NCBI GenBank assembly: GCA_963971285.1 | Contig: OZ020254.1 | Coordinates: 11,532,001-11,596,000 of the forward strand | Source of the DNA: Astropecten irregularis | Lineage: Eukaryota; Echinodermata; Asteroidea; Paxillosida; Astropectinidae | Direction: 5' to 3' | DNA: 64,000 nt | Shown: piece by piece, positions 55,884-64,000 of the stretch | Layout of the letters: each line of letters starts with the position of its first letter | Position numbering within the stretch: the first letter of the stretch is position 1 | Program-made: the position numbers and the translations under genes | Notes under the pieces: model-generated | Database searches by the model: none | Told to the model about the DNA's origin: nothing | Seen by the model: the letters and a program-made list of their open reading frames with translations, nothing else

Positions 55884-57173
55884 CTGCAAGAACAAAAAAA
55901 CACAAAATGGCATCTTAAGTTACCGAGTCCACAATAAAAATAAGGCTCATGGGTACGCGTGTACATTGTATGCACTACAGACAACTGAACCAGTGGCACA
56001 TTATTGTTTGCCTACATGAACATTTTAAAGTTGTCAATTAAGCAAGGCTTTAGGGAGGGTCTGAAATTAGGGTTTCTCAAATACATGTTAGCTGAAAAAG
56101 GGTGAAGGGTGTCCGAAACAGCAAACACTAACAAGGTGTCCAAAATATGCCCACACACACAGCTAAAACCATGCACTAGACGTACATGTAAGTTGTTTCA
56201 AACCAGTTTTCAGATTACTCTTAAGAAAAAAGTTGGACTGGAGTGGAATTTAAAAAATGTCAAATTACACACATAACCAAGAAACAGTACAACCTACTCA
56301 AGTCAAAATTTACATGCAACTTGAACAATATTTTCTGAAGTGTTTATTTTTTATGAATCTTACTAAAAATTAAGGAACATTGTCCATGCGAATTTACCAA
56401 AAACAAAAACAAAATTGGTACAAGCGATAGGCCTCCATGTACGGTACATGTAACTCCTTCAATAAGGGAAAAACTCAGTGAAAAGTTGAAACGATAAAGA
56501 AACATATGCGCAGGTGTGACTTGTAACCTGAGTTACATGTATCGTGAACTTGGTCATAGATACAGATACAACGAACGATATGTATGTAGGTGGTGGTGGG
56601 ATGGAACAGTGGGAACAATTGCCACAAAGCTGAGTGCTCATTCCATCCCTCTTTGACATTTAATAAATATGTCTTAGTCAATTCCCATTGATGTCATGGA
56701 TACTGTGTAAAATGTACATTGTAAATTGTGTAATTCAGCAGATCTCTAAAAAAGAAAAAAAAAAATTTTTCAAAGAGGGAGAGAGAGAAAAGATTGTGTA
56801 CAACGCAGTGTGTATTGCATATTCTCCTATCGGACGTGATGGAGCAAAACTGACTTTTTGCTAAACCATGTCCATGTTTTACATTGTACATGTACATACT
56901 GTATGTATACACTGTACTCAACATTTTTGCAAAGTTAGTATTTTTTCATGAATGCTATTTATAATTCAATGTGCATCAAATCAAACTGCATACATGAACA
57001 TATGTACATGATGTATTTAACACAATGTTTAAATAGTACATGTAGGCCTGAAGGCACAGCCCAGTGTTTTTACAATACATGGATAGGCCATATTATGTAT
57101 TTTTCCCTAAGTTTTCAAGTGGTTCGCAAAAGCCCAATGCCTTCGTAAAAAGTGTACCGTACTATAACACGCC
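55884..57173. other. Repeat-poor intronic sequence
   Basis: AT-rich, ACATGTAC-rich; no exon or repeat family recognised. Confidence 0.5.
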
Positions 57174-59231
57174 GGGCAATTCCACGCAAGTGCGACATGA
57201 GGGTCAAAATTTCAAAATGCTTTTCTCCCAAATATCTTTTGCAAAAGTGACAGGGTATATGCTGAAGCTTCTAGAAATAAAAAAAAAATTGTCTCTAGAC
57301 CAATTATTTTGTAAGTTACGGCACTCTGAAGTCGATGGGCTACATTTATACTGCAAATTGGAGGTAAGAACAGAAAATGTATTTCTTTTCATATTTTTCA
57401 TCAATCTGATGATATCTAATTTAATTTTGTGTTAAAATACCAGGTTTGAGTGTATGTTTTAAGGAACATAATTTTTATTTAAATAGATTTTGTAAGATAC
57501 CCATGATGCATGATCAAAATAATTGCTTAGGGTTGATGTAATGTCAGTCACGAAAAACAAAATATTTTCCTATAAAAGTAAGCAAGATAGTAATTAGAAT
57601 CTGCCCTTCATTATTTTCTTGGTTTGGGCTGTGGGTAGTGCAGTAGTGTTATAAAGTGACCTGATGATTGTTATTTATAGATTTGGTAAATGGTACAAAT
57701 GTGTAATGTCAGTCACAATGTAATGTCAGTCACGATAAATTGTGATATTGTAATGTCAGTCACGTCAATACTTTTAGTCAATGGAAGAAATTTTGAACAG
57801 TGAATGGGCTGATAACTTCTCTAGTATAGTACCCACATTCCTACAATGACATTTAATCATGCTGAAATAATGCTCTTAGATCTAACATACTTGTTTTTGG
57901 TATTTTAAACCCACCATCTTCAATGTTATGCTTGTAAGTGAATAATAAATGTGTTTTTTTTGTCAAATGCACCCCATTTTAACACTTCATTCAACATGAA
58001 TAATTATTTACATTTGATTGAAGTAAAAGTAATTTTATGCAGTCTTTTACTTTTTTGAATAGGGGCATGACATTACAAGGGTCTCACACTACATAAGTTG
58101 TACAAGAGAGTCAGGAGGATGCCAAAGACAGCAGCAGAGAGACAGGCTGAGTGCAGGAAAAATGTGAAAGAAAGAGGATTAAATGCAACATACAAGCAGA
58201 CAAGGAAAGAAATGCGGAGGAACAAAGGTCACCAAAAAGAGAAAAAGACGACAAACTATCTAAGACTGGTCAGAGAAAATTGTGAAAGGTGTTGATACAA
58301 TTGCAGTCAATGATTGGTGTGTTATTGACTAATTATAAGGTGAGCCCTTCCCTGGGGCATTAATTTAAGTTGTGTGTCCGAATGACAACTCCGAAGTGTC
58401 GTCATGGTAAAAGCTGGTGATAATACAAGAAGTGGCCATTGAGATAGGACAAAATACACTATAGTACACCACAGACACAATAAGGAGAAAGTTGGAAGCA
58501 CAAATGCCTGTGAACATAACTTTGATGGCTTACAGCAATGCTTAATTTTTTTTAATATACATGTACATGTATACATAGGTATACTATGTACATAATATAT
58601 CAATGTACACTGTACATGTACTGTACATGTACACGTACACGTATACAGGTGTACAGGTGTGTAGCCTTTTTTTCTCTCATTTCCAAGCTTTAATCATCTT
58701 AGAATTGTAATTATTCCTTTAAATATAGTATAAACAGTCAATTGATACTTCTCTTGTTGACAGAAAGTGTATTATTTAAGTGTTGAATTGTTGCTACTGT
58801 TAACATCTGTTATGGATCAAACACGTAATGTCAGTCACGGTAATGTCAGTCACGGAGGTTAATTTGCATATTTGTTAAGAAATTAATTAAAAGTTTTTCC
58901 CATCTTACTACATTTGTTTGTAACCACATTAGCAATAATGTCATATGGATTTAGACCTGCAGCACTTTTAACTTGAAGAGAAATTTTAAAAATATGTTTG
59001 CCCTTTTTGGGTTGCGTCGCTTTTTGTAATGTCAGTCACGGCAATAAACAACCCCCCTGGTCGGAAGAGCTGAACATGAAATTTCAAAGTTTGATTACTG
59101 TAATGTGTATTGAGGTCCCAGTATCCCTCATGCCAAACATGGTTCTGCTGGCTGTAATTGTTTAGACATCAGAGCTGATTTGATATTCAAAATGTGTAAA
59201 AAATGTAATGTCAGTCACGGTGGAATTGCCC
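57174..59231. mobile_element. 2.06-kb TIR element with eight TAATGTCAGTCAC iterons
   Basis: Ends GGGCAATTCCAC and GTGGAATTGCCC, both next to CGCC on the outside. TAATGTCAGTCAC occurs at 57539, 57704, 57721, 57751, 58826, 58841, 59027 and 59206, all in the same orientation; the last runs straight into the right end. One short basic ORF lies inside. Superfamily not recognised. Confidence 0.8.
58122..58295 (+). CDS. Small basic ORF inside the iteron element
   Basis: Starts MPKTAAERQAECRKNVKERG and ends NYLRLVRENCERC (57 residues; an in-frame ATG at 58098 would add eight). Very rich in Lys/Arg. The MPKTAAERQ...R opening resembles short basic N-terminal regions I associate with some invertebrate transposon proteins, but that is recollection, not a match. 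It may be the first exon of a transposase now lost. It is the only sizeable open frame in the element. Confidence 0.4.
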   Translation, partial: PKTAAERQAECRKNVKERGLNATYKQTRKEMRRNKGHQKEKKTTNYLRLVRENCERC

Positions 59232-60740
59232 CGCCTCTTTTTTTAATAGCAAGATCAATATGAAAAATATACGTGTACTGACTCTCATGTGCATATTATT
59301 GATAATCTTCTGGCTTTTCTAATTGAACAAGTGACATTGAATTTCATGTACGTTGTATGATTCATGTCACACGACCAGATGACGTACACACATTTTTAAT
59401 GACTACATACAGACATATATCTTAATTATGCACTGCAGAGTCTGGTGTACAATTGTATAATTTCCATGTAAACTGTATACAGTCCGTATGTTACACAATC
59501 GCACATTGCAACGTGCACTGAACTGTATTAAGTTTTTAATATTATATTTAGTATGAAGTGTGTGCACAATACAATGTATTTTTGTATAATGTTTACATAA
59601 TTTTTGTATCAAGTTTTGTACTCAATGTAAAAACTATCAGACTACGTGTACATGTACATGTATAGGACATGCTTGGAGTTAGAACATGTAACTGTTTTTT
59701 TGCATTAGTCATTTTTGTACGTGTATCTGAATTTGTTAACATCAACGGTTAATAGTTTGTTACATCCCCTCTGTTTGTCTTGTCTTCCTGTCTGTCCTCA
59801 TCTGTGTTCTTGTATCTGTCCATTGTTCTTGTTTATTGTTTTAGGCTGTCTCCTACAAGCTCTGCTTATTACGACGGTCTCATACTTCCACTTTCTCAAT
59901 GTTCACATACATGTAGGTCATTGTATTTATCCTTTATCTATTTGTTTTTGCTTTCTTTGCTTTACAAACTATATTTCAAATATTTATTTTCCAATAACTA
60001 TGTGTTCTGCTGTACTTTATTTCATTTCATTGAGCAGTATGAAATAAATGTTTATCTGAATACTGTGTAGGCCTGTACAGTAGCTAAGGGTACGTGTAGC
60101 ATTAGCAGGATCCCCGTCGTAGGATCGAAACGTAAGCCCCTAACTTTCTAATCTCCAACTCCAAGCATTTTATATACATGTACATGAATTCCAGGTCATC
60201 ATTTTGGTTTTATACGCAGTTAATTAAGTTGTATTGATTTAATGTATAGTGTATACACGTGTACATGTATTATAAACATGTGTATGAACAGCATGATATG
60301 CAATGATGAACACAGCTTTGTACAGGTACCATACAGTGTATACTAATTAGTGACACTGTATGCATTCTACAGAGAGAGACCTGCATACTCAAAGGGACAT
60401 TTGCAGTGCATTATGCGATTTTTCATTTCTCGGCCCATTGTTTGTCATGTTTGTGCATGCAATAGGCAAACAATAGCAGACATGGTAAGCAATGGCAAGC
60501 TGGACTGGGATGATAATTTGCAGGTCACTACCCTGAACAAAGGATCCCTTGCCCCATATGGGGGACATTGGGGGCCAGTGTCTTTCAAAATTACGTTTCT
60601 CTTAAAAGTGTCAATGCTTTATTACATGTACTTGTTATTTTACCGTCTCATGTTCATTTCCTTTTTATTTATTATCTGAAGCAAACAGGCTCAGTACAAA
60701 AAACATGGTGTTACATGTATGTTCAAAACATTCAACAATG

Positions 60741-60876
60741 GGAGACTTTTGAGAACCGGTCTTCAAGTCAACAGCGCACTCGCACGCAATTGTGAGCATG
60801 CGCGCATTGTTTTGCGCCTGCGCTGTTATGCGTGTGCGTACGCTGTTGACTTGAAGACTGGTTCTCAAAAGTCTCC
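60741..60876. mobile_element. Palindromic 136-bp MITE
   Basis: 36-bp ends GGAGACTTTTGAGAACCGGT... pair with 60841-60876 with one mismatch; the core is unusually CG- and GCGC-rich. Confidence 0.85.
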
Positions 60877-61599
60877 AATTGAAAACACCCCTGAGGATTG
60901 CCTAAAAGCGAACCGAATCACTGTGAAGAGGCTCTCCTATAATGTTAACAGATACAATACAAGACACTATAAAAACAGATTAGTATTTAAAGGGTGGCCG
61001 ACTGGCCGCAATTTGTGTTTTGCTTATTGATGGAATAAAGTCTTTAAATCGCAGTTGTGTGGCTGTCGTAGTTTTAGCCTCCCTTGTTTTGGTGTTTTTA
61101 TTAACTGGGAGGGGAAACGCCCCGCCCACAAATGGCCATCCCGTTGTGACATCATCTCGGGAACCTGGTAGCTAGTTCACAAGCCATCGAGTAATGGTAA
61201 GCTGGTTCCCACGTCACTGACGGCAATCAAAATCCCGTACTAGGGGTGGGGGCGTGGACACAAAATGCTAATGGGGTGCGGTTTATTTTGAGAAAAAAAT
61301 ACCAGATGGCTGGATGGGGGGGAAAACAAAAAACAAACTTAAACCAAATTTAATATATTTTTAAAAAGTTCATTAAATTATTTCGGTGGATTTTATTAAA
61401 CATCATTGCAGCCACCCTTTAAGTTATAGATCAATAACATAATAATTCAAGTGAACTGTATATAAATAGTTTACCAGTCTACATTAGCTGTTTGATAACC
61501 AGCAAGCAAATTTATATGAGCACTGTACCATAGACACGATAGAAGGTTTTAAGCTTTGGGTCATTCCACAAAGGTTAGACAAGTTTGTGTCCTGCTCCA

Positions 61600-62190
61600 G
61601 TCAATTTTTGTTTGATCACTTTGCAATGACTTAAAATGTAATCATCAAATAACCACAAGGGAAACTGACTGAAATTAAAGTCATTGAAAAGTGAACAAAG
61701 TTGCCGGTTCGAATCCCGCTCCAGTCAATTTTTCTTTGTTCACTTTTCAATGACTTAACATTTATATTCGTGAAATAACCACAAGGGAAACTGACTGAGT
61801 AATTTTTTTAAGTCGTTGAAAGGTGAACAAAGAAAAATTGACTGGAGCGGGATTCGAACCGGCGACCTCCTGAATACCGTACAGGCGCTCTACCAACTGA
61901 GCCATCCAGCCCTACGTTGGTGGTGACCCCAATAGTCAACTATCCTTGTTCGTTTGGCAGTCAGAAGCCATGAAACCACGCACACACCGCCACACCCCAG
62001 GGATCGTTTCAATGATACACGCAACAATGCTGCAACCTGGGAACGGCACATGGGGGATCACTCAAAGAGGATACGGCTTTTTAATTAATATATTCATTAA
62101 ATAACCACAAGGGAAACTGACTGAGTTAAGTCGTTTCAACGACTTAACATTTAGTAAGTTTCCCTTGTTATTTGGTTATTCAATGACAAA
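61600..62190. repeat. Tandem/inverted tRNA-SINE cluster
   Basis: A sense tail (61590-61630), a sense B box at 61707 (GGTTCGAATCCCGC), then an antisense full head at 61840-61915 (GGATTCGAACCGG; CCAACTGAGCCATCCAGCCC), then the 62000-62090 linker shared with 6200-6330. Confidence 0.8.
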
Positions 62191-62889
62191 ACAAATATAT
62201 AAATTAGTTAATTAATTCTTTTAAGCCTTCAAACATTTAAATCTTTGAAAGATGATATACATGTACAACACACATGTACAGGTGTATCATCATCATGCTA
62301 GGACTGAAATGCGTGCATACAGTATGGAGATACACTATGTACATGTACATATGTACAATGTAACTCGACGCAGATTATTATATTTCAGCCCATCACACAT
62401 GCTGGTTGATGAGCAAAATCGCAGTGCTCGTTTTATTAAAACTTTTATTAGTACAGAGTACAATGTATTATATAGCTGTAAAATGATGACTACGTATCCA
62501 TGTAATTTTAATAATGATAATACATGTATGTGTATGAATGGTTATTCACATGTGTTCATGATGGGTAGACAGTGTATAGTGCACAATATGCCCCAGGCAT
62601 TAACAATCTGAGGTGATAATATCATTAAGCATTGTGGGCTCTGCAGCTCACTCTGACTGAGTGTTAGCCATGTTAGCAAGGATAGATTTGTACTTGTACA
62701 TGTGAACATTTACATTCTATCCTCCATGTATTCCCTCTGATAAACAGGTACATGTACATGTACAATACATTACATGCACTATGTACATCTACATGTATAG
62801 TATGATAGGCAAGTGATATGCCCCGTATAGATCCCTAATGGACTATGAAATTTTGCATCGTTTGTTGGGTTTATCATATTAGTGATCAG

Positions 62890-63300
62890 GGTCCAATTTC
62901 AAACTCATTGTAATAGATGCACTGCACATGTACATCATGTTCTATCAATCCTGTACACTGTAGGACTTATGATGCATTGCAGCCCTACTGTACATGTACG
63001 TAGGATACGATGGGTTACAGTGTATATCCTTCGTAACTCAAGTTACGATCGATCGTAGGGCTTCGTGAAATCGACCCAAGACCAAACTCATCGTAACTTG
63101 CTATCAATCGTAGGACTTGCAGCCCTATGTATGCCCTCTACATAGGCATAGGCCCCCTACGATGGGTTACCCTTCGTAACTCAAGTTACGATCTATCGTA
63201 GGGCTCTTTGAAATTGACTCCTGGGGTCGATTTCACCAAACTCTTCGTAACTCAATTTACGATCGTTCATCATGTTCATAGGGCTTTGTGAAATTGACCC
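62890..63300. mobile_element. Two adjoining MITEs of the GGTCGATTTCAC family
   Basis: Repeated TCGTAACTCAAGTTACGATC and GGGCTTCGTGAAAT blocks; the second copy begins at about 63080 within the end of the first. Confidence 0.7.
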
Positions 63301-63734
63301 GTCCCTGTGTGTAATACACATCATGTTCATACACATGTTAACCACAACAAGTACAATGTAGGAAGTGTTACAGAAAATAAAAACCACCAAGATAATGAAC
63401 TTGTAAGCACAGAGAAGATTCAATGTCCACTCAATACATACTGTACACATACAAGTCTGTTCGAACTTCTTTCTACATGAAAACCTACCAGCATCTAACT
63501 ATACTAGGCCTACTTGTAAGGGAAACTCCATAGTGAATGTTGTTTCATGATCAATGTTACAAAAATGCCAATAATTATGGATTATACAGTACAAGTTTGT
63601 GTGTATATATATAAGTAAACACATAGCCGTGTACAGTACCGGTATATGACTAATTGTAAAGACAATCAATTTTTCTTTTCTTTTTTGTTTCATACGTATG
63701 TGTTTAACAATTTATACATGAATTTATTTTCAAT

Positions 63735-63945
63735 ATTTTGCTTGGAGTTAGGAGGGCCTGACGTTTCGATCCACGCAGGATCAATCTTTCTCAAAAGCCA
63801 TAGCCTTTGAGAAAGTTTCTGCTAGGATCGAAACATCATGCCCACTAACATGACTATAAACTCTGAGCATTTTATATTTCATTTCAGGTTATTATTCTGG
63901 CTGATGAGCAGTTTGCTGCTCAGTTTATTACTACATGTACAGTAT
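63735..63945. repeat. GGATCGAAAC inverted-repeat family
   Basis: GAGTTAGGAGGGCCTGACGT and GCTAGGATCGAAACATCATG around a TTTGAGAAAG stem, then CTGATGAGCAGTTTGCTGCT. Related to 8410-8650 and 60095-60170. Confidence 0.6.
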
Positions 63946-64000
63946 GTAACTTGTATAATTTTATTATAACAGCCACTTCATTTGAAAATATCCCGGTATC

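Noticed and set aside
63735-63945. Functional hammerhead ribozyme
   Set aside because: CTGATGA lies downstream of, not directly before, the stem that precedes GAAAC, so the catalytic core cannot assemble as read.
1-64000. ACATGTACATGT stretches as a transcription-factor array
   Set aside because: The self-complementary ACATGTAC words occur across the whole window without clustering at either gene; more likely a genome-wide simple-sequence bias.

Overview
The window is animal nuclear DNA, not microbial. Coding sequence is cut into short exons by GT..AG introns, and the rest is dominated by tRNA-derived SINEs, LINE fragments, dozens of miniature inverted-repeat transposons (MITEs) and large satellite arrays. 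The protein matches and the repeat style suggest an invertebrate deuterostome. An echinoderm is my best guess, but hemichordate or amphioxus is possible, and the assignment is inference.

Two protein-coding genes are supported and they converge. (1) On the + strand, 964-23432, is an apparently complete 17-coding-exon gene for condensin subunit H (NCAPH/Barren, the gamma-kleisin). Every splice junction I placed keeps frame, giving 749 residues, close to the vertebrate length. Its intron 9 (9421-14203) is almost entirely a satellite that switches from a 77-bp to an 87-bp period. (2) On the - strand, 55883 down to 46061, are the last five coding exons of an LCOR/LCORL/Mblk-1 (E93) transcription cofactor: a Cys-rich N-terminal domain, a CtBP-binding PLDLS motif and two pipsqueak helix-turn-helix domains. 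Its first exon was not found and probably lies beyond 64000.

The 20 kb between the two stop codons holds the NCAPH 3' UTR, then a 9-kb satellite complex (25980-35228). The complex has 44-bp units at both edges, a C-rich 12-mer block with strong G-quadruplex potential on the - strand, a homogenised 35-bp core of about 178 copies, and an inserted 470-bp element with two inverted tRNA-like genes. A decayed LINE (endonuclease plus reverse transcriptase, - strand, 35229-37270) abuts the complex and has a stray array unit on its far side, so it probably lies inside the array. The very long open reading frames in the array arise only because the unit has no stop codon on the + strand.

From 37.3 to 46 kb, in the second gene's introns, and from 56 to 64 kb I see no exons, only repeats. 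The most interesting is a 2.06-kb terminal-inverted-repeat element (57174-59231) with eight direct copies of a 13-16 bp motif and one small basic ORF. Recurrent themes are nested MITE insertions with readable target sites and SINEs arranged head to head with two divergent tRNA-like promoters.
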